Both the position numbers and the translations under genes were made by a program. Shown piece after piece: positions 10,284 through 22,431 of a stretch of DNA of 64,000 nucleotides. The notes under the pieces were generated by a model. The model ran no database searches and had not been told where the DNA came from. It saw nothing but the letters and a program-made list of their open reading frames with translations. This DNA is from Jaapia argillacea MUCL 33604 (taxonomy: Eukaryota > Basidiomycota > Agaricomycetes > Jaapiales > Jaapiaceae). The stretch's first letter is position 1. Each line of letters begins with the position of its first letter. The stretch spans positions 597,877-661,876 of the forward strand of contig KL197709.1 of NCBI GenBank assembly GCA_000697665.1, read 5' to 3'.

Positions 10284-11416
10284 TCAATCATATCTCGAGC
10301 CACCCCTCCTCCTTCTCGGGGGACTCCTGCTCCTACTCCCACTCCTCCCACCTCTCCCTCCTCGATAGGTAGGCGGGGACTCGCCCCTCCTCGGGATGGG
10401 CGGTCTCCTATCCCTTTCCCTATCTGCCCTATCTCTATCACCTCGCTCCCTCTGACTCTCGAAATCTCTATCCCGATTTGCAAAATCACGCCCGCCCTCC
10501 CCACCTCTCCCGCCTCCACGACCTCCACCCCTACCACCACGTACACCGGGAGGGGGAGCGTTTGATTCACCTCTCCAGTGCCCACCTCCTCTACCTAGTC
10601 CGCCTGGAGGACCACCTGAAGCGCCTAGTTGACCTCCCCATCCTCCATCCCCACCTTTCGCTGCACCACCAGTCTTCCACGCACTTCGTGGACCCTCACC
10701 AGGTCCGGCAGCAGCAGCAGCAGCCGGAACTCCAGCATTCCCAGGCCCAGCAGCTCCCTTTACATTCAACCCCTCAGCCGTAGCGCCTGGCACGCCAACA
10801 ACAACGTTCTTGGGCAAAATAACCCCCACACACAAATAATCCCCAGGAACAAACCTCAACTCATCCAATGTCCTTTCTTCCTTCTCTCTCTCCGTCATCT
10901 CCCTCCCTTCACCATCGACATCCTCCAATAACCTGGGAGCTGCTGAGTCGAGAGAACCAGGTTCGCCAAGGATGTCGCGAGAGTAGACAATGCCGAGGTC
11001 TTTTTGTGAGAATCGACCGCGGGAGGCGGAGTCGGCGTAGATGGCGCGGAAAGTGTAGCGCGCGAGGGGGTGTCGATATTCCGGGGTTTGGGGTGCGGTT
11101 AGGCGCAGAGTTGTCAAGACTTCGCGCAGGGTGGCATCTTTCCTGTAATTATCAACTTATAAACTGTGGGTTCAACGCGCAAGATTCGAGAGTTGGGTCG
11201 TACCAGGTGAAAATCTGCTGTTCGTCCGTGGTAGGCAAGCTTCCCTCCTCGAACAACTGCAGACGGTGGAATCCACCAATTTTGATGAACGTCCTTATCA
11301 GAAAGGGCGCGGTCTTTGGGAGAGGAGGAAAGTTAGTTTCAATAAACATCGTACGATTGAGAAGATACCTTTTCCCTGTCGACAATGGGTCTTCCAGATG
11401 CCGTTGTATCTTCCAT
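10284..11416 (-). CDS. SAP18: SAP18-like Sin3-associated / splicing-linked protein with RGG and SR-like tail
   Basis: SAP18 is a ubiquitin-fold subunit of Sin3 histone deacetylase and ASAP/PSAP splicing complexes. Exon 1 encodes MEDTTASGRPIVDREK and splices (GTATCT..CCAAAG) to TAPFLIRTFIKIGGFHRL, the family's signature start. A second intron (GTACGA..TTACAG) joins FTW to KDATLREVLTTLRL. GRFSQKDLGIVYS completes the fold near residue 120. About 180 residues follow that are unusual in length: Ala/Gly-rich, then RGG repeats, then RS/RD-rich, ending RRRRGGSRYD. Such a tail implies RNA binding. The next gene diverges from it, with only about 110 bp between start codons. Confidence 0.88.
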
Positions 11417-11525
11417 CGTTTCGGCCTTGCTCGTGGCGGAGGTTGGGAAGGTGGTGTGACTGCCAGTGGTCACCGGTGACGGTGTCACGTCTAGTCCTGC
11501 CTACGACCTTGCCGCGACCACCTTT

Positions 11526-12966
11526 ATGTACCAAACGAACTCTATGGACTACACAGCACCGTCCAAGGTATTCAACATACCGGAATTATGTCTTGCAATC
11601 CTTCGCCACCTCGAGCCATACGAATCCGACCCGCGTTTTGAGAGGTTTCCTCGGAGTAAAGTCTCCTTTCTACTTTGCCTCAACCGAGTCGTCGCCTCTG
11701 TTGCTCTGGATATCATTTGGGAGAAGGTCTGTGGAATAGATCATCTCCTCCTGCTGATATCTGGTGTGGAACGAGATCCTTCGACTGGTGGCCAGGCACC
11801 ACCGCCGGCATGTTGTTCTTGCTCTGATCGCTCAACGCCGGAAAAACTGATCATTTCCCAAGTAGATTTGCGTTACTAGGCCATTGTCGCAGGCTGATTT
11901 TCATCGATTCGACATTTACGCTCCCCGAGTGAAGGCCCTATCCATCTACAAAGTTACCCCGTTTTCCCTCGCAGAAATTTTTCGATGGCGCCCGTTCCTC
12001 CCCGCTTTGAAGCACCTCCGGATTCACGCGGAGGTGGGAACGATAATGTGGGAGGGATCCCCAACCAGAGATGCTGCTACATCATTTCTGTTTGGGCCGA
12101 TGCTAAGAGTTGTTGACTTGGACCTCACGCGTGATACAGAGGCAGGCCTTCTTGATTGTTTGCCAGAAAGGTCGCCTTACCTGGAGACTTTTGACCTTGT
12201 TTGTAAAGGCCACCCTTTCTCGTTGACATCTGTGGCGAGACTGCCACACCTTAGGTCACTCCATCTACGAATTCATGGGGGAAAGGTCATCTCCAACCAA
12301 ATAATACCTTGCACTACATGCTTCCCCTTCCTCGAATCTCTTACCGTCGTCGGAGGAGACACAACCCTAGCTTGTCGACTTCTTCAGTTGGCCCAAGGGT
12401 CGCCCCTGCGATCATGTCGGGTCACAATCCTAGTGGGCCGTCTGAGTACCGAAGACTATTCTGCCCTCATCGCAGCCCTGTCAAGGCGGCCTACATTGAA
12501 GAAAGTCACCTTACACATCCAGCGTGATCTATCCTCAAAAGAAATTGTGGCAATGGTCCTTGGATGGCCCAATGTCGAGGTGTTGAGACTTTACGGTTGG
12601 CATGTAGATTCTCTGCATGACCTCGTGACTATTGCGTCGGGTTGCAAAGCTCTTCAAGAGATCTTCCTTGATAGAATCGATGTCCAGGACGCAGAAGTCG
12701 ACAGCATCATATCCGACCCTTCACCCTGCTCTTTTCCGTTACGGCGCCTCTCAATTCAAGATGCTAATCTTATCAGGCACAATGTCTACCGCCTCGCGAA
12801 AGCACTCAGCATCCTCTTCCCTCACTTGCAAGGCAATCGCTGGTCGGATATTCCACTGACTCGTGCACTGGGTCGGGTGAACGAGGTGAAGCAGCTACGC
12901 GCAATAATGGCGGATGCTGCTAGCAAACGTGCGTTCGTCAGCTTTCTTGTTGGACTTTTCGTCTGA
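11526..12966 (+). CDS. F-box-like protein with leucine-rich substrate region
   Basis: The product starts MYQTNSMDYTAPSK, then VFNIPELCLAILRHLEPYE, an F-box-like helix, and LNRVVASVALDIIWEKVCG, the usual follow-on of basidiomycete F-box proteins. One intron lies near 11765-11852: the acceptor CCAAGTAG at about 11852 restores the frame into TRPLSQADFHRFDIYAPRVK. The donor is uncertain; GTGGAA after the LLLLISG codons is in phase but weak. The second exon (to 12966) has repeated leucine-rich units such as LKHLRIH and LETFDLV. It is divergent from SAP18. It is a different subfamily from the tandem pair at 6.5 kb. Confidence 0.65.
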
Positions 12967-13394
12967 TGGTTCATCCTGTCTGTAGACACACCGCCTGGCG
13001 CGGTTTGAGGTCCTGAGGATCTGCCGTAGTCACTGACGTCCATCTTCCAGCTACGACTCCTAACGGGTGAGTTAATCGATTGCAGCTCCCCAGTAACCAC
13101 GACGTTGTGCTTACTACCGCAACAGGAGTCAGTTCTCGGACTGCCTTTCCCTCGCCGTTTCCATTCGCTAGCTGGCTTGCAACACATGTGTGGTAGATTC
13201 CCTTAGCTCCATTTCGTTCTGCAATCGAGTCGTCAACAACAACGACCATCGTCTCACCAATGGTTCAATTCTGTCTTCACTTTCTGCCACTTCATTTTTC
13301 CGTCTATTTTCATTCCTAGAATTGCGTTCGTTTGCTTGCTCTCTTAGCGATCGGAATGTGGCGCAATGAATCAATTATCGCAGGCACTACAAAC

Positions 13395-13600
13395 AGAGGC
13401 TAGGGTTGTTCAGACTGCGTTCTGTTGCGGCAAATGCCTCATGAGATGATTTACCCATCGTTCCTCTGGGTGCGAAAGCCGCCAAACGCGCTCTATTTCA
13501 ATATTGGGATCTGAATGAAAAGAGCTTGGAGAATCCAGGCATTCCTGGTAGGCCCCTGAACCCGCATACCAGACACCGGGTCAAGTCAGGTGTAGTCTCG
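13395..13600 (+). pseudogene. F-box gene fragment
   Basis: About 170 bp encode, in shifting frames, MIYPS, AAKRA, YWDLNE and NPGIPG, matching in order MLYPS, AAKRI, IWDLNE and NEGIPG of the F-box gene at 15.4-17.1 kb (its region 16630-16800). No start, F-box or open frame surrounds it. It reads as a decayed piece of a second copy of that gene, left next to the 3' end of the aminopeptidase gene. The rest of 12967-13610 shows nothing supportable. Confidence 0.6.
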
Positions 13601-13610
13601 AGTTTTGATT

Positions 13611-15209
13611 CTACCGAGTCAAGACTTCAGCTCCGGTCTCGGTGATAAGAACCATATGCTCTGCTTGAGCGCTCCTTGCACAATTCTAAACATCAAGCAC
13701 AAGTTTGGTTAATGTTCGGTTCTAACCCACAAGATTCTCGTCGTTGTGTACTAACCTCAGTTGAACTCGCTACATATGAAAGCATCGTCAACTATCGACC
13801 AGAAGGGTAGAGGGTTAGCGTAGGACGTACTCCATCCATCTGGGAATATCCATCCTCGAGGGTTAGTTCCTTGAATTATACAAGGCTACGAGTCAAGTCA
13901 TATAAGCATCAAAAAGTCGATTTTGGGAGAGAAAAGAACACACCTCGATCGTAAAGCAATGTCCGGGTAACATGATGCCAGGTTCATCATTCCCTGTACC
14001 GCCAGCTCAAAAATCAACCCCAAACCCTCACGAATACCGTTGAGGAGGTGAAAGGCTTACGGTGATGTAATATCCAAGGCGGCCTATGAAAGACACTCCC
14101 GATCCCGTGTCCTGTGAACTGCTGCGAAACACAATAATCCCACCTTTGTCCAGCCGAACCTTTCCTTTCGGAATGAACGAGGTTGTGAATGGCGGCTCCT
14201 ATTTCTTTAAAATGCTTGCCTGGACCACAGACGGATATACCAGTTTCGAGGGCTAGGGTTGTTAAGTGGGTCAGGTGTGTGCCTCGGGGGTCCTGTTGTG
14301 GAGGGAGAGTCGTCAGTGGTCGCGGGATGAATTGGGTGGGGGAAACGAGGAGAGACTGACGACGTTTCCGACGAGGAAAGTACGAGAAGTGTCCCCATGG
14401 TAGCCATCCAGGTAGACGGTGATGTCAATATTGACAATGTCACCATCCTCCAACGGTCGACTATTTAGACAACACGAAGGATTATCAGCCATAATGCGAG
14501 TTACCAAGGAGAATATTAAGAGACCAAACTGGAAAGAATCACAGAAGAACAGAGAGGGACTCACTCGTCTGGGATACCATGAGCGATAATGTTATTCACA
14601 CTCGTACAACATGATTTCGGGAAGCCAGAGTACAAGAGGGGTGAAGGGTAGGCATTCCGTGTGGTTACGAAAGAGTGGACTGATGCGTCGATGAAGTTTG
14701 TTGTCACTCCAACCTACGGCACGGTCAGCCCAATGCACAGTTTAGCAAATGGGATGCTGTCATACCTTGATCAAACTCCCAGCAGCGTCCAGAATCTCCT
14801 TGGCGAGTCTAGCAGCCTTCCTTATACCCTTCTCCTCCTCCCCGCCCAACCTAATCCTACCGTCACCAGTCCAAGGGTCTCCGTTGAACTCGTCCTGGTG
14901 CTCCCCTTCTCCCACGGAAGATGAGTGAAGTTTTGGCACATATGGAGGTCTGGGTATGTGCTCCGGCACAGGATGTGGTGATATGTGCGAGGTGCCCCAA
15001 ATGAAAGGTTCTATCGGTAGGATGATGGAATAGGAACCAAAGTCGTCAGAGTCCACGGTTGCTGTTTCGGATGAAGAGTTAGGGAGAGTGGTGGAGAATA
15101 GATGGCGGGGAGGGATAAAGCTAGACCTATAATTTGGAAGGATACAGGTTGGACGGATAAGCGAAGGTAGCAAACGGTGAAGGAGTCCATGGGGGCGCGT
15201 GAAGATCAT
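13611..15209 (-). CDS. MAP1: Methionine aminopeptidase type 1, probably mitochondrial
   Basis: The enzyme removes initiator methionine using a dinuclear metal site. The N-terminus [15 protein letters not shown] is Arg-rich without acidic residues, as in a mitochondrial presequence. After a linker come [20 protein letters not shown], then [19 protein letters not shown], holding the two metal-binding Asp residues. [17 protein letters not shown] gives the metal His, [17 protein letters not shown] the metal Glu, and the end reads [18 protein letters not shown], with the last metal-binding Glu in ITETG. There are about seven exons. No N-terminal zinc-finger module of cytosolic Map1 is present, which supports the organellar form. 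It diverges from the F-box gene at 15.4 kb over about 160 bp. Confidence 0.88.
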
Positions 15210-15371
15210 GGAATTGTGAAAACATTGTTATATCAACATCCCAACAAGGGACATTCGAACAGGTCACGAATGTCACGCTTACCGAAGTGCCTCCCACCAG
15301 CTCCTGCCGTCAGCCTGCCACCACAGCAGTGATTCACCTTGGGTTCTCCACTTGCCGGCATTTGCCTCGCT

Positions 15372-17149
15372 ATGCTAGATGATTTATCCGTCGAGCTCAC
15401 CATCGAAATTCTGGAGCATCTCGATATATCTAGCCTTCTCAGATGTTGTCAAGTTTGCCGCCACTTGTGTGCCATCATCAAGGAGTCAGATACTTTGCAG
15501 TACAAGAAGGAATTAGCTTTAGCTGGGATGACTGATGGCGACGGAGGGAGTGTATATACTCGCCGGCAGCAACTAAAGGAATACTCGTTGGCTTGGAAGG
15601 AGAAGGAGCCGACGATTGTGACTCTTGATCCCATTACTTCCTGCCAATTTCCCCCAGCCCAAGTCCGTGGCGGAGTCTTGTCCTATTCGCATCTGTCTTC
15701 GCAAGTGAACTTCGTCCGATTACCCTCGGCGAGGCGTGGGGTGGAAGAGCATCGGTGGTCAGTGGATATTGGTTTCACAATTCATGATTGGGGCGCCGAT
15801 CCTTCTCAGGATTTGTTGGTGGTTGTTCTCAGCCGCGTGCAGTACGTGATTTACTTGACTTCTAGCTCCATCGTTGCTGATCTGGTTGATATGGACAGCC
15901 TTCAAGCTGCTTTTGTGCCGTTTGAAGTCCGCTTTCTCTCCATGACATCTGGGGAACCACACCCGTTGGCTCGAGTGGCTTCATGGAAACCTGACTCAAG
16001 CGAACTGGATCCGAGCTCCTATCTCTATGTCCAGATATCTGGAGACTACGTTGCCATCCACTTCATGCGCGGGGAGCGTAGGGTCCTGGCCAACAAAAAC
16101 CTTCTAGTCTGGAATTGGCGGGCCGGCGAAGTGACCATTGTGAGACCGTTTCTAGATTGGTTGGATTTTTCTGTTAATTTATCGACATTGAAAGCATTTG
16201 ACTGGGACCAGTATGGTTAACGCGACCATCCTTCCTGAAAATTATATTGCAGTTGGGTCCGTAGACTCCACACACTCCCGACTGCGAGTGTACTCCCTCC
16301 AGGACCATTTTCCTTGCGCCGTATCTGTAGATGGCCCAGATTATGCCTTCTCGTTCGACATGCTCGACGACCCGTTTTTTGTCTCAAGTATCCATCTCCA
16401 CATCAGCCCAACATTGTCGTGGGACCGACATCATCCCCCAAGCCTCCCCTTCTTCCCTTCGGCCGAAAATTACCTCCTCTACATCACTTTACAATTCGAA
16501 TTTAAAGGAGAAAATGGTGTCATTTTCTCCAACCCGAGGACGGTGTGTGTACCGGTCTTCGCGTTGTTACGGTATATTCGCAGCCATCGCTATTCAAGTC
16601 AGAACCCGAGCGCCTCGTGGAAGCAATGGGCACCGCTGTTGCGTCAAGTGCCTCAGGACATGCTGTATCCATCACTGTTGGGCACGAGAGCTGCCAAACG
16701 TATCCAGCCTCACTACGGAACATATGGAGACTATTACTTCAATATCTGGGATCTGAACGAGGCGAACTTCATGAATGAGGGTATACCCGGTACCGAGCAG
16801 GGTGCTACTATGGGGTGCTCTGGATTCATATCGTCCACTTCATCCACCTGGCCTCAGGTTGACCACGTTCTCAACCTGCCACTCTTGTCAGTTCCCAAAA
16901 GGACTGTGACGTTTACGGAGCGTCTGCGCGGCACTATCTTTGCATCTGATTTCTTGACAGAAGATGGTATTCTAATTCTGCGCACAACTGACCTTGGTCA
17001 TGTATGGATCTCCCGAATACTTTTGTGTCCGTCGCTAACCCATCACATTAGCGTGGCGTTTTTCACCCCGCCATGTTGTGCTTCTGAACAGAGCCGGTGA
17101 ACTGTGTCCGACGTTATGGTCGTACATACAGCGAATTGGCTTATCATGA
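15372..17149 (+). CDS. F-box protein (MLDxLxxEL subfamily)
   Basis: The start MLDDLSVELTIEILEHLDIS is a good F-box, followed by LRCCQVCRHLCAIIKES. Exon 1 (15372-16139) ends WNWRAGEVTI at a GTGAGA donor. The acceptor ATTGAAAG leads to exon 2 at 16195, in phase. The same intron position exists in the F-box gene at 43.5-45.1 kb, which also shares the WNW box. The C-terminal end is uncertain: the frame stays open to TGA at 17098-17100, but a weak final intron (GTCATG..CATTAG) would instead give WRFSPRHVVLLNRAGEL, a plausible conserved ending, with TGA at 17147-17149. Function beyond SCF adaptor is unknown. Confidence 0.7.
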
Positions 17150-17542
17150 TCAACTGGAAGGACAGTTCAGGAAGGGAATTGCGGTGAATATCTTGTAGAT
17201 ATCCACCGTCTTTGTTGTAGTTAATTTGTCTGAATATTTCTCGCCACGGATCTTTCACGAGCTGGCGAGTCGTGATCGGCGCTCTATTGTGACTGGTGGT
17301 TCACTTCCCCTACGCCCTGCATGGAATTTGACCAGACACATATTTCGAGACTGGGTTCACCCCCATCACATCATAACATCCTACATGGAGAGTCAGTACT
17401 CGTCATTCCTTTCCTTGAGCTGCAATGAATTAAAGTTTAGCATTCATATCCGCACCAAGTGGGTACTTTACCCTTTTGGTCCTGTCCACCATTTCCCGCT
17501 CGACGAACTTGGTTCTCATCCTCGACTGAGCCACCAACGTTT
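17150..17542. other. Intergenic region
   Basis: No supported gene. It separates the F-box gene from the following + strand gene and presumably holds the promoter of the latter. Confidence 0.4.
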
Positions 17543-19754
17543 ATGTCCAACAATGCCACCGCCAGTAGCAGCACCTCCCACAAACGCCTCAGCACAATCC
17601 ACGATCTAGCTTCTCTCCGTCTCCACCCTGATGGAACCCGCGTCCTGCCCTCTCTTCCTTCCAAGCATCACGCTATCAAACCAAAGAGGAACGCGGAGAG
17701 GTCTAACACTGATCTTAGAGGAAATAGAATCGCGACCGATGCAGGTGGGAGTGGGAGAGTTAAGAGGAGGAAGAGGAGGGTCGTTAATGTTAATGCAGAG
17801 GAGGGAGAAGAAGAGGAAGGAGATGGAGAAAGGAGGAACGTAGATTTGAGTGGCGTAGGTCTGGTAATGGGTTTAGGAGATGGTGCCCTTCCTTCCGGAG
17901 CGAAAGGAAAAGGGAAGGAAAGATCTAGGGACTCGGATTACGAACAATCCGAAGAAGATAGTTTGAAAGACGTTCGAGCGAAGAAACGACGGAGGTTCTT
18001 GGATGACCTCAGTTTCCTGGATCGTCCTCCCCTTCCATCGACTGCTACTCCACCAGTTACTACCAACCCAAGTGAAGCTTCGACCTTTGAAACTCACCGT
18101 GCACATGAAGATGGTCAGCCGTCATACCCCGTCGAATTCCCTAATCACATACCATACGATCAACCTCCGCCGAACTTACCTTCATCCGTACGTCCTCACC
18201 TGATCTTTTTCATCTCATCACTCATGTCTCATCCATTGACTCGCTACATAGGATTTATTGAAATGTATCCATCACTTTGCATCTACCTATTATACATCCA
18301 AATCCCAACTATTTGATTCTACGAGGGAAGCGAGGTTGGTGAAGAAGCAGAGGAGACTGGACAGACTTAATGACGCTGCTAGTTTGAGAGAAGGGAGTGT
18401 TGAGTCTGTGAGGAGCAGGGGGAAGGGAAGGGGAAGGGGAAACGACCGTGGCTCGACGGGTAATTCGAAGAAGAAGAGGAAGCGAGATGATGGCAACACA
18501 ACTGAAGAAGATGAAGTGTTATTGGACGAGAACGAGCGATTGGCGGCTACGACAGCTGCGAGAGGAAAGAAGAAGAAAGGCAGGCGGAGCACGAAGTCGA
18601 AGTCGCGCGCTCAGTCTACTGACGGAGATGGGGAAGCAGAAGGAGGAGAAGAAGAGGAAGTCGACATAGAAGAGGAGAGCGAAGGCGATGAGCTGAGAAG
18701 AGATATGTACAAAGCTTTCGATGGATCCGCTTTACTCGCTCTCGGTAAGCCTCTCCACCATATTACGAAGTTCATGGAGTTCAACCGTCTCCCACCTTAC
18801 TTGCTCCGCATACCAGGTATGTTACTACAAACACATGTTAAATCCCTCCTCACGCCCCATATTCCACCTTCATGGGAAGAGGAGATGGAAGAATTTCAAG
18901 TGGGTGGGTATACATCTCTAAATGCCCGTCAGTCTCTCGTGGCAGGGTCTGGGCAGGAGGGGGGAAAATATCCAACGAGGGAGAAGGGGAAAAGGAAGCA
19001 GAAGCAGAAATTGGAAGATGGAAAACAGGAGGTGGAAGGAACTGGAGAAGGTGAAGAGGGTGCGCCATCAGGACAGACTCGCTCGAAGGGAAAGGGTAAG
19101 AAGAAAGCACAAGATCCAAACAAATACTCGTCACCTCCAAAACCGAAGCCCAAGCCCGCCCCGAAACCGAGACGGAAACTAGATCCCAAACCGTCCCACG
19201 AAGGACCATCACAACCCTCCACCCTCCCCAAATCTTCCATGGCACCACCTTCCCTCCCTCCCCTATTCACCCACCAACCCCTCTCCCAACCCAAGTCAAA
19301 ACCCTCCAAACGTCCCAAAACCAAGGACGTAATCACCGACTCTATGGAACTAGCAGCAGAAGCCTTTGCTTCTCTCCCTCCTCCATTCATCACCAATACG
19401 GGCAGAGTGAATGTGGGGTTGTATTCGGAGGAGTTAGCTAGGAGGATGCGGATGGGTTTGGCGCGGGAGGGGGAAGAAGTGGATGAGGGTGGGCTGGAAG
19501 CTGAGGAATTGGGGGTTAGGAGGGACGAGGAAGAAGCGAGTGAGGGGGATGAGAGGGATGAGAGGGATGGCGAGGAAGGTGGGAGTGGGAGGAGGATGGA
19601 TTGGGGAGTGGCTGGGGATAGGAGCAGGAGTGTCAGTGTCAGCGCTTTCAGTCACGGGAGTGATGCGTTGCTTTTTGACGGAGAGATTGGAAGTAGGAGT
19701 GGTAGTGTCAGGAGTGATCTGAGTCAGTATGCACCTCCGCGATCGTCCACGTAG
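17543..19754 (+). CDS. Probable RNA polymerase I initiation factor, Rrn9-like
   Basis: Exon 1 (17543-18187) starts MSNNATASSSTSHKRLSTIH and is basic and low complexity. An intron (GTACGT..ACATAG) joins it to exon 2 at 18252. Exon 2 opens DLLKCIHHFASTYYTSKS, and the intron at 18745-18816 splices MYKAFDGSALLALG to MLLQTHVKSLL. This pair of segments, with a long charged insert between, resembles the RRN9 domain of the yeast upstream activating factor, which directs Pol I to rDNA. A further optional intron may lie near 18900-18950. The C-terminal 250 residues are Lys/Pro then Glu/Ser rich, typical of nuclear factors. The domain assignment is from memory of the family pattern and is moderate. Confidence 0.55.
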
Positions 19755-19898
19755 TGTTACGATGTCGTCCTCTGATGTTCAAGGAAGAGAGCATGGCTTG
19801 TGACCGGTCATCCCCCCAAAACGGGGTTACGTAAGGAATGCTCAAGGCGAAAAGATTGATATTCCAAAGAATAGATTAAACCACATCACCACCATGAA

Positions 19899-20647
19899 CT
19901 ACGAGATCCTCTCCCGTTTATCAACCCAAGCCTGTTGCAACGTCCCATCCTCCCACCGCTTGATGATGTTGTGTTTGAAGATGCCCATGTCGTTACCCGA
20001 GAATATGCGGAGACGATCCAGTCGACGGTCGCGAAGTTTGTTCTTGGGAAGCATGCCCGAGACTGCGTGGCGGATGATCTGGTAAAGAGGATGGTATTTA
20101 GTGGAGGGACGTGGAGGAATGGTAATCCGTTATGGAAGGAAGGAGGGAAAGAGTAGAAGATACGGGGGTTTGAGGGAGGGAGCGAATGAACTTACTTCCT
20201 CAGGTTTTCGGTCCATCATATCCTTGTAAACAACCTCTTTCAACCCACCAGGAAACATGGTATGTTTCCTGTACATCTTCTGTTCGGCTTTCAGACCTGA
20301 GACTTTCACTTTCGTAGCGTTTGTAACGATCACGTAGTCTCCGCAATCCACTGTAGCGCGTTAATTGGATGGAAGGGTGGGTTGTGAGATGAGTGGTCTT
20401 TAGTAAAGGAGGATATTTCGCGTAGGTAAGATTTAAAACAGACCTGAAGGATCGTAGATAGGTTTATGCTTCCCCATCAACACGAGCGCTATGCGCTCTG
20501 CCAGTTTTCCGAGAACACGATCCGAGGCGTCGACGTGGTGCCATACTCGCGCGTAGGCCAACACAGTCTACATAATGGGTGATCTTAGTGGTTAGGCGTC
20601 GAGAATAATAACGACATTGAACATACGTTGCCTATTGACTGAGACAT
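19899..20647 (-). CDS. MRPL13: Mitochondrial ribosomal protein uL13m
   Basis: Four exons give a protein of about 160 residues. Exon 1 is MSQSIGN; a GTATGT..TGTAG intron leads to [20 protein letters not shown], the conserved bL13/uL13 start. [20 protein letters not shown] then splices to [35 protein letters not shown] and [15 protein letters not shown] complete the family core. Length and motifs match organellar L13 rather than cytosolic L13a (also uL13), which lacks this arrangement. It is convergent with the Rrn9-like gene, with about 150 bp between stops. Confidence 0.9.
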
Positions 20648-20744
20648 TGCGGCTGAAGACTTAGAGGAGGAAGGTGTTCGCTGGTGTTCGAGGTCGCGGA
20701 GGGAGAAGAAATGGAGCGTGGGAGAAACATACCTACTTGAGATA

Positions 20745-22400
20745 TCACTTCATAACATATGTCACGTTCACTTTTTTCCCTCCGAGTCTCTCTCCTAACC
20801 TCACCCTGGCTTGGAGAACTAGTTCGTTTTTTGAATAACGATTCATTCTTGACGGTTTGTATAAGTCAGATACACGGTCTACGAGGCTCAACACCGATCC
20901 CTTCCCATGGTCCTGAGCAATCGCCGAATTAATGTACCAACTTGACACAATTGCAACTTCTCGACGTCGCACTTGGGCAGTAAGTATGCGGACCTCTAGA
21001 TGACATATAGGCAGATTATGTGTGTCATTGAAATTACATTCTTCGTCCATGGTGTGACCTTGATCAGATTGAATATTGAAACCCAAGTCGACTCGGAATA
21101 CTTCGAACGCCTCGAGGCGAAAGGATGAACCGGCATCAATTTCTAGGAATTATCCCCAAGGCGGTGATTCTGGTAGATCTCGGAGAGGGCCTGGGGGGTG
21201 ACCCACTTGAAGACGACCATGAATTTCCAGTAGACCCAGGAGAAATTTAGTCGTCATCAGACGGTCCAGTGGTTCTGAGACGGGACGACGAGCGGTAGGT
21301 CCACCCCAAACGGAGTTCTGGAGGATCAGGACGCTGCTGGGTGATCCATATGGAAAATACCTCAAAGGTTTCCCGGAGAAGGGGTGTGAAGGCGACGGGT
21401 TGAACTTCGGAATTGTTTGGTTTTGACACACCTCATCATGGGTTTGAGTTGGCCAAGGATGATTTAGAACTTCTATACATCCCGTGTGTCGTTACGAACA
21501 GATACGAAACCTCGTCCACTAGGCTATCGACCGGCGTTATCGCCGGTGAAACTATGAATGGTATTGAATAGAACACGCCAAATTGACGTCTCAGGAGGCA
21601 GCTCGACAAATAAAGAGGGCTCGAAATTGCTACTTCAAGAATACAAGAGTTAGGCCAGTTTCACCCCAAGCTGGAGCTCGATCTCGTCATGGTGCAGGGT
21701 CACCTAACGGATCAAATACGACACTCCGATAGACATAATCGAGTCCACGTGGCAGGCAAGTCCCCATCATCTTGTTTTCTCAGGTTTTCGGCAACGATGC
21801 CTCTTGGACCAGGAGTTGTTCTGCTATGGCATATACGACGGGGGTTGAGGGATAATCGGAATATATCTATGTCCTCCCGCTCTATCGAAGAAACCTTCGT
21901 CACCGGGCCGCTCGGAGTCGGTCATCACTCCCCGAGCAGCGCAGTCAGTCCAGAGGGGAGGATTACCTGGCCATGCTCTAACTTTGTGGTTAACCTAGCT
22001 ATCTTCACCGGTTCCCTCGATTCTCTCTATTCCGTGCTTCGGTGAGCACCACATCGACGAAACTTATGACCGCACAGCCTCGTCTTCCGCTCTGGTGGTG
22101 CCCTTACCCGAGATCATCTTGCCTTTGTGTCGCATTATCCCCAGGTATCTGTTCCGGCAATTGCTGACCCTTCGATATCATGGACATTCAGCGCCAGGGT
22201 CAAACCAACTTTGCCTGTCGGTACCCCAATCAACGGCGCCACCTTACGTTCGTCCCGACTATCCTTGCTTCTAGTCGAGTCCATCCACACTCGCTTCTGT
22301 CCAAATGTTTGGGAGGCGCTGCCGGAAGTCGAGCGCTCCGACTTTATCTCGCTATAGGTTGTGGTATATGAAGGGACTTCGTACCAGTGAGTTTGGTACG
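20745..22400. other. Unassigned coding-like region
   Basis: No product was recognised. On the - strand 20745-21120 is open and protein-like (LEAFEVFRVDLGFNIQ, then HLEVRILTAQVRRREVAIVS), and 21150-21430 holds another open frame (FTPLLRETFEVFSIWI); these could be exons of one gene. On the + strand 22127-22357 has ISWTFSARVKPTLPVGTP followed by a leucine-rich stretch, which looks coding, and 21689-22045 is open too. The beta-rich look brings arrestin-like folds to mind, but this is only an impression. A degraded gene pair is possible. Confidence 0.3.
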
Positions 22401-22431
22401 AGCAACTTCGAAACCGCGAATCTACTCAATA

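Noticed and set aside
10470-10930. + strand open frames opposite the SAP18 tail
   Set aside because: They are antisense shadows of the Gly/Arg-rich SAP18 C-terminus with no independent support.
18290-19400. - strand open frames opposite the Rrn9-like gene
   Set aside because: Low-complexity Lys/Glu codons on the + strand give open antisense frames; no domain or splice evidence.
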